Shown piece after piece: positions 33,396-44,753 of a DNA stretch of 64,000 bases; the first letter of the stretch is position 1; each line of letters begins with the position of its first letter. The notes beneath the pieces were generated by a model. That model searched no databases. It worked only from the letters and a program-made list of their open reading frames with translations, and had not been told where the DNA came from. The stretch lies in assembly GCA_009667805.1 (NCBI GenBank), contig CM019067.1, forward strand, positions 244,687,721 through 244,751,720, written 5' to 3'. The stretch is from Leptobrachium leishanense (Eukaryota > Chordata > Amphibia > Anura > Megophryidae). Both the position numbers and the translations under genes were made by a program.

Positions 33396-35030
33396 CAGTG
33401 GCAAGAAAAAGTATGTGAACCCTTTGGGATTACGTGGGGTTTTGCATGAATTGGTCTTAAAATGTGCTCTGATCTTCATCTAATTCACAACAATTTGAAA
33501 ATGAAAAACACAGTCTGCTTAAAATAATACAACACAAACATTATATGTTTTCATGTGTTTTATTGAACAAAACATGTAAACATTCACAGTGCAGGGTGGA
33601 AAAAGTATGTGAACCCCTAGCCTAATGACTTCTGCAAGAGCTAATTGGAGCCAGGAGTGAGCCAACCTTGAGTCCAATCAGTGTGATATTATTGGATGTG
33701 TTGTTGAAAGCTGTCCTGCTCTTTAAAAACACACACCAGTTTTGTTTTTTTTGGTTTCAAGAAGCACTGCCTGATGGGAACCATGCCTCACAGAAAAGAG
33801 CTCTCAGAAGACCTACGATCAAGAATTGTTGACTTGCATGAAGCTGGAAAGGGTTACAAAAGTATCACCAAAAAGCCTTGATGTTCATGTCTACGTTAAG
33901 ACAGACTGTCTACAAATGGAGAAAGTTCAGCACTGTTGCTGTTGCTACTCTCCCTAGGCGTGGTCGTCCTGTAAAGATGACTGAAGAGCACAGCGCATAA
34001 TGCTTAATGAGGTAAAGAAGAATCCTAGAGTGTCAGCTAAAGACTTACAGAAATCTCTGGCACTTGCTAACATTTTTGTTGACACATCTACAATAAGGAA
34101 AACATTAAACATGAATGGAGTACATGGGAGGACACCATGGAGGAAGCCAATGCTGTCCAAAAAGAATATTGCAGCACGTTTGAAGTTTGCAAAAGAGCAC
34201 CTGGATGTTCCACAGCACTACTGGCAAAATATTCTGTGGACAGATGAAACCAAAATTGAGTTGTTTGGAAAAACCACACAACACTATGGGCGGAGAAAAA
34301 AAGGCACAGCACACCAACATCAAAACCTCATCCCCACTGTAAAACATGGCGGAGGGAGCACCATGGTTTGAGGCTGCTTTTGCTGCCTCAGGGCCTGGAC
34401 GGATTGTTGTCATTGATGGAAAAATGAATTCCAGAGTTTATCAAGACATTTTGCAGGAAAATGTAAGACCATCTGTCCGCCAACTGAAGCTCCGCAGAAG
34501 ATGAGTGATGCAACAGGACAATGACCCAAAGAATACAAGTAATTCAACAAAAGAATGGCTTCAACAAAACAAAATACGCCTTCTGGAGTGGCCCAGTCAG
34601 AGTCCTGACCTCAATCCGATTGAAATGCTGTGGCATGACCTTAAGAGAGCGATTCACACCAGACATCCCAAGAATATTGCTACACTGAAACAGTTTTGTG
34701 AAGAGCAGTGGTCCAAAATTACTCCAGATCGTTGTGCAGGTCTGATCTGCAACCACAGGAAACGCTTGGTTAAGGTTATTGCTGCCAAAGGAGGGTCAAC
34801 CAGTTATTAAGTCCAAAGGTTCACATACTTTTTCCACCCTGCACTGTGAATGTTTATATGTTCTGTTCAATAAAAACATGAAAACATATAATGTTTGTGT
34901 TGTATTATTTTAAGTGGACTGTGTTTTTCAAATTGTTGTGACTTAGATGAAGATCAGAGCACATTTTATGACCAATTCATGCAAAACTCCACATAATCCC
35001 AAAGGGTTCACATACTTTTTCTTGCCACTG
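33396..35030 (+). mobile_element. Tc1-like transposon, 1635 bp, TA duplication
   Basis: Flanked by TA at 33394-33395 and 35031-35032. The ends are CAGTGGCAAGAAAAAGTATG and the inverse CATACTTTTTCTTGCCACTG. The inverted repeats extend inward about 200 bp with a second, internal copy of the motif AAAAAGTATGTGAACCC (33600-33617) and its inverse (34819-34840). This is the IR/DR arrangement found in Tc1-like elements of fish and frogs. It contains a decayed transposase gene. Confidence 0.95.
33783..34810 (+). pseudogene. Tc1-like DD34E transposase, broken
   Basis: It starts [20 protein letters not shown] (first helix-turn-helix region) and then loses frame near 33860-33990. It resumes with NEVKKNPRVSAKDLQKSLAL and WQNILWTDETKIELFGK, which carries the first catalytic Asp. 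A stop and shift follow GGGSTMV near 34370. The final frame has QQDNDPKNTS (second Asp) and [20 protein letters not shown], with 34 residues between the second Asp and the Glu. It ends at TAA 34808-34810. The protein would bind the inverted repeats and cut and paste at TA, but this copy cannot encode it. Confidence 0.93.
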
Positions 35031-35239
35031 TATGTATTTATGTGTGTGTGTAGGTTTGTGTAGCTGTGTGTGGTGATGATGAGAGAGTTACATGATAATG
35101 TAAAGTGGTTTTCCATAATAGCATTGAGTCCTGCCAGTGGTTTTATGAAAAACCTCTTGTTAGTGAAGAGGTAAAAGAGGATTCTGGAATCTGGAGAACA
35201 ATGGTAATAGTGAATAATGCCTACAGTCATGATACACTT

Positions 35240-35395
35240 GGAATCTGTTAAGTCTGTTGAAAAAAATGATATATAACCTTTCTGGGTTTTACAATAAAAC
35301 ATGACTTTCGAAAAGCATTTAAACATTATGAGCAAAAAATTGTGAATATTAGCTCAGTACACAGGATGATACAGCTCGCACTGCAGGGGTTGATA
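35240..35395 (+). mobile_element. Old fragment of the TTAA family (right end)
   Basis: AATCTGTTAAGTCTGTTG, then GCATTTAAACATTATGAGC, AATATTAGCTCAGTACACAGG and a final GCAGGGGTTGA follow the order of 47190-47344. The divergence is far higher than between the other copies. The site equivalent to the LINE target is present and empty. Confidence 0.65.
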
Positions 35396-35615
35396 TTATT
35401 GTGACTCTTTTATTTAATAAGACACATATAGTATATACATGGAAAAAGTATTTTAACAAAGATTGAATATCATGTTTCTTCAATATAGTTTAATGGTCTA
35501 TCAAGAACTGAGAGGATGTTATTCTAACCTTACAAAAGGCAATATAGGCAGCTGTAAATTGCATAGCAAATCTGAACAGAATCCAGTCCTAGTATCCAAA
35601 TTGTTACCAAATGTA

Positions 35616-35958
35616 GGGCCATAATACGTAGTTGATGCTAACTTAACCAGAGCTGTTGTAGACTTCCCAGAGCCATTATAGGGCAGTATTACAAAGCTGG
35701 TGCTAACTTAACCAGAGCTATTGTTAACTTAACAGCTCCATAGGCTTTAATGGCTCTGGTAAATTAACAACAGCTCTGGTTAAGTTAGCACTAACTTTGA
35801 AATATGGCCCATAGCCTATGGAGGTTTTGGGCCATATTACATAGTTGGTGCTAACTTAACCAGAGCTGTTGTAAACTTACCAGAGCCATTATAGCCTATG
35901 GAGGTTTTAAGTTTACAACAGCTCTGGTTAAGTTAGCACCAACATTGTAATATGGCCC
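35616..35958. mobile_element. Nest of 130-bp palindromic MITEs
   Basis: Two units of exactly 130 bp (35681-35810 and 35829-35958) and one broken unit starting at 35616. Each is a near-perfect palindrome: GGGCCATATTACATAGTTGG at one end and, inverted, GTAATATGGCCC at the other, with arms containing TTAACCAGAGCTGTTGT. The unit at 35681 lies inside the older one and is flanked by ATA (35678-35680 and 35811-35813). Confidence 0.85.
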
Positions 35959-36047
35959 GTAATGTTTTGAATTATGGTAGGTACAATTTCAGTTATTTCA
36001 GTTAATGCAAAAGATATCCTATCCAAAATTTTACATAAGGATGACTA

Positions 36048-36200
36048 TAGGGGTTATTCAGAAAGGACCGAACTTGCCACCAAAGGGCATTGAATGGTGA
36101 ATGTCATTGTACGGTGCAATTTCATGGCAGTTTGTCAATTCTGAAAGCTGTAAATTTGCCAAATACCGACGATTTGACATGGAAATACTTAGCGCATCCT
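36048..36200. mobile_element. Left end of a GGGGTTATTCA MITE
   Basis: Begins TAGGGGTTATTCAGAAAGG and contains CACTGTACGG-like and TTGCCA words. The inverse of such an end is seen at 46559 and 51377, and a full-length relative at 59138-60047. It is cut off by the palindromic MITE at 36203. Confidence 0.55.
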
Positions 36201-36202
36201 AA

Positions 36203-36387
36203 GGGCCATATTACATACTTGGTGCTAACTTAACCAGAGCAGTTGTAAACTTAAAACCATATTACATAGTTGGTGCTAACTTAACCAGAGCTGTTGTAAA
36301 CTTAAAACCTCCATAGGCTATAATGGCTCTGGGAAGTTTACAACAGCTCTGGTTAAGTTAGCACCAACTATGTAATATGGTTTTAAG
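36203..36387. mobile_element. Rearranged palindromic MITE
   Basis: A left arm (36203-36255) is followed by a complete palindrome 36250-36387, in which CTTAAAACCATATTAC pairs with GTAATATGGTTTTAAG at the far end. The palindrome extends past the usual GGGCC ends into flanking AAAA, as if a template switch copied the arm outward. Confidence 0.75.
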
Positions 36388-36985
36388 TATGTTGTTTTCA
36401 TTTTAACATTTTACTTTTTGGTGGTAGAGTCTATAGTGCTGCTCTATTCTGGTCCATGTGTATTTTACCTTTACTACTGTTTTTTTCTGGGAGGGTGTTT
36501 GATAGGGACAGTGCAGAAAGGTTATTAGCTTCAGTGTCTTTTATAGGAGTTATTGTGGGTATTTCACATGTATTTCCTCCCCTAATATTGACTCTGTCTC
36601 TCATAAATGGGATAACTGGCCCTGCTATCAGCCTCTGGTGTCCCTGAAACCTGTATACCAGTGTGCCTATTACTGGTGCTTATGTACTAAGGTTTTCCAA
36701 CCATCCAGCACGTGCTGCTATTATTCTGTATTTTAGTTTTCATGACTTGTACTCTACCCTCCTTTGGTTCCTTTTTTTTAGAGGCCTCACCTTTATTCAA
36801 TATTTGTTTTTTATTTATTTACATTATGCCACTATACATTGTTTTCAGCATTTTTTTAAGTGTTTTGCTATACTGCTTATAAACTGTTACTTGTCTATTT
36901 TATATACCCAATAGTAGTGTGTGAGCCTGACAGGCTTCTCCTTTCTTCTTTTTGATGTATTATAATTTCCTCTCCTTCCACTCTT
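36388..36985. other. No recognised gene
   Basis: T-rich sequence with short overlapping ORFs only. GCCTGACAGG at 36929 could be an LTR edge, but no partner was found. Confidence 0.35.
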
Positions 36986-36989
36986 CCCC

Positions 36990-38320
36990 TCACATGCAGG
37001 AGGCCTTGGATCCTCCCTCTACAGTTCTCCAATTTTATTCAAAATCTCCTCTCCTACACTACTAATATAACTTCGCCCGACCTTACCATATCCCACTATA
37101 ATAACACTCTATCCTCTGTTCTGGACTCTCTTGGTCCTCCTCTACTGCAATAAATTCCACATCGCCAGCTTCAACCCTGGCACTCTGGGTAGACTTGCCA
37201 CTTGCAAATATGCTCCCGCACTGCTGCACATACCTGGAAGAAATTTCGCTCTGAAGCTGACTTCATTAATTATAAGTTCATTCTCCACTCTTATACAGCT
37301 ACCCTTCACGTAGCCAAACAAACATACTTCTCTTTTATCTTCACTTTTCTTGCAAAAGATGTATATAGAACATTAATGCTCTCATCCACCCGCCTGCGCC
37401 ACTTCCCCAGTCCAACCTCAGCACTTAAGATCTTGCTGACTACATCATAAAGAAAGCACCTACAATTCGCAACAACATCCCAGCACAATTGTATAATATT
37501 ACTCTTCCTCCCCAAGTCAACCTCACTGGGACTTTCAGCTTCTTGGGCCCAGCAACAGAGGAGGAAGTTTTCTCTCTATTGTCTTCCTCACGCCTCACTA
37601 CTTTCCCTCTTGACCCTATCCCTTCACATCTGCTATCTTATCTGGCCTGATCTCTCCCTCCTGCTCTTACACACATACTCAGCGTATCCCATTCTTCTGG
37701 TTCATTCCCTTCTCCTTTCAAGCATGCCACTATCACACCCATTCTCAAGAAACCCTCCCTTGATCCAAATTCTTATGAAAAGTACCGCCCTGTATCATTA
37801 CCTCGACTAGCATCAAAACTCCTAGAAAGGCTAGTTTATGACTGCTTAACCTTCTTTCTATCCTCAAACTCCTTGCTTGACCCGCTGCAATCCAGCTTTA
37901 GCTCCCAACATTCAACAGAAACTACTCTCACCAAGGTTCCTAACAACCTTCTCTCCGGTAAATGCAATGGCCATTACTCTATACTTATCCTTCCAGACCT
38001 CTCAGCTGCCTTTGATACAGTCGACCATCCCCTCCTCCTAAAGGCACTCAGCTCTCTTGGTCTCTGCGATACCACCCTCTCTTGGCTAAATCCATACCTA
38101 CCCAATAGATCCTTCTCAGTGTCCCTTGTTGGTAATTCCTCTTCTTCAATGCCTCTGTCAGTCGGTGTACCTCAAGGCTCTGTCCTTGGTCCAATGCTTT
38201 TTTCCATCTTTACTTCCACACTGGGCAAACTCATCCCAGCTATGGCTTCAAATATCCCCTTTACGCAGATTACACCCAAAACTACCTCTCCACTCCCATT
38301 CTCTCTCCCTCAGTTCTCTC
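36990..38320 (+). pseudogene. L2-type LINE fragment, ORF2 part
   Basis: Reverse transcriptase blocks are readable across frames: FRSEADFINYKFILHSY (37241), [18 protein letters not shown] (about 37720-37773), [24 protein letters not shown] residues, [17 protein letters not shown] (37990-38040) and [15 protein letters not shown] (38160-38204). The block order matches the L2 copy at 42925-46225, but the sequence is a different subfamily. The YADD box and the C-terminus are missing because the copy ends near 38320. Confidence 0.85.
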
Positions 38321-39445
38321 ACAGGTCAGTGACTGTTTGTCTCAGCACAGAGAACTCCCATCATGGCCTTAATAACCATAAGAGAATACTGGCCACTGAT
38401 CCGCACAATTAACACTAGCTCTTCAAAAAAGTAAGCCAATGTTTGTTATTGTTAGTAACTTTTCTATTGTCATGGCTTTGCTAGCAGCCATTCCAGCATG
38501 TAGGATGGTGGGATGTACTCATCATAAGAGGAGTTACTTTTTTTTTTCTAAAACTCTCATTAATTTCCTTTCATTTGTTTATTATTGAGAATGAAATTAT
38601 GGGTTTGGGTCCTGTATTATATAATCTGTAAATGGTAAAATGAAAGCAAAACAGCAATCATGGCATCTAATTTCAGGGATTGTATGTTTAGTTGCATTAA
38701 ATGGTATGTCACACATTTTATAGTACAAACTCAAACAGTGAACATATTTTATTTTTTTTATTTTCCTATTTATATTTTTATTATAAAATGATAAGTTACC
38801 TAAATCTCTATTGTATTAAAATCTATTTTGATCATCTCTCAAGAAAAAGGAAGCCATTTAAGGATGCTGTATATAGTATTCTTGAAATATGAACTACAAT
38901 AAAAGATACTAAAATTGTCAAAATGACCCCTGTCTCTTGTGTATACAAAATTCAAAACTATGTGAAAGAACAATAAAACTATTCAATATGGTGCAATAAT
39001 ATGCAGGTGGTTTAAAAAGTTCACATGCAATGTGCTCACAAATGTAATATTTATATTGCCATTCAGTCATAGAATGTACTGCATATTCTGTTGGTTTCAT
39101 ACAAAATATTTCCAAAATATAAACACAAATAATAATATAGTGCAAAATTCTTAAAGTCCATATATACTGTATATAAGATGCAGTCACATCTTACAGAGCC
39201 TAATAAATGCCCAGTTCTGGTTAGTGTCACATCCAGTCAGTGAGAGTGACCCTTCTTATTCACAGTATCTCAGAAATAAGCCAATGGAAAAGAATAGTAA
39301 TACTACATAATTTTAAGTGTAGCGAAATTCACCACTGCACGAAATTAGCATTCTACTACTGTACTTTATGTAGATGAAGTTATAGCACAACTGTACACTA
39401 TAATGTATAGTCTTATGAAGAAATGTTTCACAGGTCTCAAAACTC
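38321..39445. other. No recognised gene or repeat
   Basis: AT-rich sequence. No coding signal or terminal repeats were found. Confidence 0.4.
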
Positions 39446-39448
39446 CCT

Positions 39449-40682
39449 GGGCCACATTACGATCTCCATGCTAAAACGGGGACGGTAGGGAGAAAAAACT
39501 GTGCCCGCAATTTTCCCCCTTCCGCCCCCGTTTTAGCGTGGAATTACAATGCAGGCACTTAAAAAGCTGCCTGCATTGTTTCCACGTGCTACGGCCCCGC
39601 GATGCTCATGGCAGCACTGAGCGCAGCCACGAGCATCCACTCAATGGAGTCCATAGGGCTCCATTGAGCCAGACATCAGCGGTCACATGACCTGCCGGAT
39701 CTCGCCTCGCAAGATCTGGCCGGTCAGCATATTGATACTAGGGATGTGCGTTTCGGGTTTCGGAATTTCGGAATTTTCACGAAATTTCCCGATTCGTGTT
39801 TTCGGATGCGGCCGAATTTCCGAAAATTTTTAGATCCGAAAATGTCAGATCCGAAATGTTTTCCGAGCCGAAACGAAATATTTTCGGATTTTTCGAATGG
39901 ACTTGAAATGTGTCAAACGAGGAGAATAGATGTTCCGAAAAACGAAAATTTTCCGAAAAACGAAAATTTTCTAAAAACGAAAATTTACCGAACAACGAAA
40001 ATTTTCCGAAAAACGAAAAGTCGATACAAAAACGAGCAAAATGACACGAAAAATACAAAAAATGGTCGAAATTCCGAAAAAAAAAATGTACCCGAAAAAC
40101 GGGCCGAACCGAATCGAATCGAAACCGAAATCGGTCGAAACGAGCCGAATCGAAAAGTTTAAAAATCCGAAAAATCGAACCGAATCGAACCGAAAAAAAA
40201 ATCGGTGCACAAGCCTAATTGATACGCAGGGAGAGACTGGGGGGACTTTTTCCCCCAGTCTTTATCTGCTCCCGCTGGACAGGGGAGGCAGTCGAAGCCA
40301 CGGTCCTCACCGCGGGACAGGAGGTGAGTATGTGATTCTTTATTTTTTTTTTATTTTTATGGCTGGTGTTAACGGATTCTGCAGAAGCGGAATCCGTTAA
40401 CACCAAGTCCTGGCTCTGGGTAACTTTCCGCTAACCAGAGCCGGACGTTAATGAGCGTTAGGACTTTGTAATACTAACGCTGATTAACACTTTGCGTTCC
40501 CCATGTTAAGTATAGGGAGCGAAAAGTACAGTAACCTCGCGCTGAAAAGCGCAAGGTACCATATGCAAATGGGTTATTTAACCCGTTTACGTTTGGATTG
40601 CAATATGCGGTAGACCCCGCGGCTAACGTTAATGCTCATGCAAGTGAACGTTAACGTTAGCGTTAAGATTGTAATGTGGCCC
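39449..40682. mobile_element. GGGCC-type MITE, 1.2 kb, duplication CCT
   Basis: The ends are GGGCCACATTACGATC and GATTGTAATGTGGCCC, flanked by CCT at 39446-39448 and 40683-40685. A hairpin of GGTGTTAACGGATTC with GAATCCGTTAACACC (40365-40404) lies inside. The element at 51474-52223 is a relative in reverse orientation (shared blocks near GGTCATGTGA and CCATAGGGCTCCAT). The hAT-type MITE 39739-40217 is nested within it. Confidence 0.88.
39739..40217. mobile_element. hAT-type MITE, 479 bp, duplication ATTGATAC
   Basis: The ends are TAGGGATGTGCGTTTCGG and ATCGGTGCACAAGCCTA, flanked by ATTGATAC at 39731-39738 and 40218-40225. The middle is a run of CCGAAAAACGAAAATTT repeats (about 39935-40020). 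Same family as 18667-19536 in the opposite orientation but shorter. Confidence 0.92.
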
Positions 40683-40685
40683 CCT

Positions 40686-42920
40686 ATCTTTACTTTTTGA
40701 TATCTGGTTGGGATGGAATTGTTTCCAAAATTCGAGTACAAAGTTATAACACCACCAATGGTTGTTATATAATGCTGACTATACTTGTATTAACCAAAAT
40801 TTATGTTTCAATTGCTTCTTTGTATTTTATTTTATGTATATTTCAGATTTTTCTTTTATTTTGAAAAAAAATTGTACATCGCAGTAACAAGTTGGAAGTC
40901 TGCTTTCACAAGCATTAATTAAGATAAATGTATGTTAATATATTCTGTTACTTTGTATATGTTCACAAACTCAATATAAACCTATACATTCAAAAATAAA
41001 AAAGAAGCGAGTGCTCATTTAGCATAACAGGTTTATCAATGTATAAGAATCCCAAATACAGAAAATGCCCTCGCCCTTGATAGAGCCTCGTGATAAATAG
41101 AATCAAATTCAAAACTAGTGTAATGAGCCTTAGTAAAGAGCTCATACCTCTGCCATAGAGAAAGTGCTTTCAGCAAGGCTATTGCATTACACAGCTGCTC
41201 AGCTTTGCTCTTGCTGCACATCATGTACAAGTTGCACATATGCTGAAAGTATGGTCAATAATTCCAATGTGCGAAGGGAGCGGGCTGGGTGAAACCAGAA
41301 GTGTTTTTATTTAAACCTTTTCTGCAACACATAAAGCATGACTTCAGTTCTGGTAGGATTTCTACTTTGACTATTTGGTTCCCTATACACTAATACACAT
41401 TTAGATATATAACAGTAACATTCACCTATGCAGGAATAATGTCCTTATAGAAAATAATAAACAATTAAACATGTACAGATATATGATTACTCAATCTACT
41501 GTACATTATAGTAGGCTAATGGTGCAATACAATATAATTTAATCACATCAGATCCTATAGTCATCACATTCCCTGTATGCTGGTGTTTTTTAACACATCA
41601 GCACAACCCACTGACATCTTTATACTGTTTTATCTAATTCCCCAACAGTAGAAACAGCCTTTTATAACTACAGGGATGTGAATTTAATCACTTTTGCCCT
41701 GTTTATAACCCTGGATATGCTCCCTCTTACCTGCAACACATAAAGCGTGACTTTTAAAGTGTGACAGTTCTGGTAGGATTTGTACTTGATTATTTGGGTT
41801 CCTACCAGTAACGAAAGTCCTGCTCTTTGGTTCCCCCTTGCTAAGGGAAGCATCTTAGATAAACATGTGCTCATCATTCAGGCTTTTCACTCTGCTGCCA
41901 TCTACTGGTGGTTTAATAGAAATGCCATTAGTTTACTTTATAATGTAACCTTTTAATGGGGTACTAGATTTTGACATACCTTACATACAGATATAAAATG
42001 TCACAAGAACTACTACAGACAAGGCCAAGAAACGAACACACACATATTCCTGCAAAACGTCTTGTTACAAACGACCCCTCTCCTTCTGTTGTTGTTTCAA
42101 TAAAAGATGTGTAAGCTTCAAGCGGTGGCGCAGTTTTGAAATCACATTGTATGTGTCTCATTTCTGCATCTCCGATATCGAAAAAAAGAGACCTCCAGCT
42201 GGGGGGGGGGGTCAAGAAAGCAGGGATCTCAGGGCCCAGATACGGTTCCAAACATAGATGTATGAACTCTTATGAGGGTCGAGGTTCTTATGTAACTACG
42301 GGGTGAAATTCCTATTGTATCAACTAGTATGGCAGTCAAAGGGTTAAATATCAATGAGAGGTCAGTTTGTAAAGTGAGCCTTTGAAAAGCTGCTGTGTAA
42401 TAGCTGATAAAGATGTGAAATGCTATCCACTGTATGAATTATGCTGCAAAACAATGGTTTGTTCATAAAATGAAAAAATCAATCATTTATTACTCATGCT
42501 TTGGCCTAAGGCTTGCATACATTCAAACCACAATCCTCAATCCATAAAAAAATATGTTTATATAATAATATGAAGTTTAAGTAAAATGAAGGGTCTCCTT
42601 CCATTAAAAAATGAAATATTTCAAGCCTTTGGACTGGAGCTTGCAAGGGGAGTGCAAATATGTTGTAGAAAAAAAGTGTTTATAGATTTTTTTTACATTA
42701 TACTCACTTAAGGATTCAAACTATATACCTAAGTACAAAAAAGAGAACTATACAGGGCATATGTTCTAAAAGTTACATCCAACATACTGAGTCTAAGGAA
42801 ACTCAAGCTTAACTCAGAAAGAAAAATTTTGCAGAGCTGCTTAAGCTCTTCCAGAGTTAAAGCTGCACAAAGTTCATATCAAGTTCATCAGGACTTACTT
42901 TCCTTATGAATACAGTTACA
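40686..42920. other. Gene-free stretch with one duplicated block
   Basis: A block of about 70 bp occurs twice in direct orientation (41322-41385 and 41731-41802): CTGCAACACATAAAGC, GTTCTGGTAGGATTT, ACTTTGACTATTTGG or ACTTGATTATTTGG. Its nature is unknown. No ORF or terminal repeats were recognised elsewhere. Confidence 0.4.
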
Positions 42921-44753
42921 AGTATATAAAGCACCGACAAATTCCTTAACGCTACACAATGGGAGAGACAGAATAACAAATATACATACACGTTACAAAC
43001 ACAGAACAGAAGGAGGGAGGACCCTGCTCGAAAGCTTAAAATCTAAGAGGAGAGGGGTGACCCATTAGGTGAGGGTGAATAGGGTAAGTGAAATGGCAGG
43101 TTGCAGAAGGGCTGAATGGGAAGACGAACAGGAAATGACAATGTGGAGACCATGGAGTGAGCCGATAGGCTTCTCTAAAGTAATGCATTTTCAGAGACTT
43201 CTTGAAGGACTGGAGAGATGGGGAGAGTCTAATGTTGCGGGGGAGGGAGTTCCATAGAAAGGGAGCAGCTCGGGAGAAGTCCTGAAGGGGAGAGTTGGGC
43301 GTGCGGGTACGAGGAGCTGATAGCATCAGATCATTGGCAGAGCGAAATGGTCGGGATGGGATATACCTGCTAATAAGGGAGGAGATGTAGGCAGGGGCAT
43401 GGTTATGGAGAGCTTTTTATGTGAGCACCAGTATTTTGAAATGGATTCTAAAGGAAACCAGGAGCCAGTGTAAAGATTGACAGAGGGGCGAGGTGTGAGA
43501 GGTGTGGGAGGTGAGGTGTGTAAATCTGGCACAGGCGTTCATTATAGACTGCAGAGCGATAATCTGGGATCTCTTAAAGCCAGAGAGAAGGAGGTTACAA
43601 TAGTCAAGACAGGAGATAATAAGAGCTTGGACAAGCATTTTAGTAGAGTATAGATTAAGAAAGGGACAGATGTGTGGAATGTTTTTGAGGTGGAAGTAGC
43701 AAGATTTGGTTAATGAATGAACGTGAGGAGTAAAGGATAGGTTGGAGTCCAAGAGGACCACGAGGCAATCAGCCTGAGAGATAGAAGTAATGGGGACATC
43801 ATTTACCTGAAGGGAAATGGGCGCAGGAATCAAGGTCTTAGAGGGAGGGAAGATAAGAAGTTCAGTTTTTGAGAGGTTGAGCTTTAGGAAACGGGAAGTC
43901 ATCCAGTCAGAGACAGCTGAGAGACAGGCTGTAACACGGTTCAACACTGGAGGAAAGAGATCAGGAGAGGAAAGGTAGATTTGGATGTCTTCAGCATAGA
44001 GATGATAATTGAATCCAAAGGAAGAGATGAGGTTGCCCAGAGAGGCAGTATAGATTGAGGAGAGTAGGGGACCCAGACCAGAGCCCTGAGGTGCCCCAAC
44101 TGAAAGAGGAACAGGTGTTGAAGAGGCACCAGAAAAGGAGACACTGAAGGAGTGAAGAGAGAGATAGGAAGAGAACCAAGAGAGAGTGGCATCACTGCGA
44201 CCAAGGTGATGCAGCATGAGGAGTAGAAGAGGGTGGTCAACAGTGTCGAATGCAGTGGAAAGGTCAAGAAGAATAAGGAGGGAGAAGTGACCTTTGGTTT
44301 TAGCGGTAGCTAAATCATTAGTCACCTTGGTCAGAGCAGTCTCAGAGTGCTGGGAGTGAATGTCGAACTGATGCAGATTGAGTAGAGAGTTAGCAGCAAG
44401 AAAACTGGTGAGCTGGTTTTGGAGGCAAAGGGGAGCGGGAAGGTGGGACAGTAGTTTGGGAGGAAGGTAGGATCAAGAGATGGCTTTTTTAGAATGGGGG
44501 ATGATCAGAGTATGTTTGAAAGCAGAGGGGAAGTCATCAGAGGATAGGGAGAGCTTAAAAATATGAGTTAAAGCAGGGACAGTGATTGCTAAAATAGACC
44601 GAATAAGGTGTGAGGGGATGGAATCAAGTGGACAGGTGACCGGACAGGAGGACATGAGATCTTCTGATACATGCTCCACGGAGACCAGAGAAAAGGAAGA
44701 CATAGTAGAAGAGGGGGCAGGGAGTGAGGGAGTCCATGGGGTAGGTTGGTTAA

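Noticed and set aside
35033..35075. Short TG-rich run as a regulatory element
   Set aside because: A simple TGTGTG-type repeat beside the Tc1 copy; nothing suggests function.
36929..36938. CCTGACAGG as an LTR border
   Set aside because: No partner terminus, primer site, polypurine tract or duplication was found within several hundred bases.
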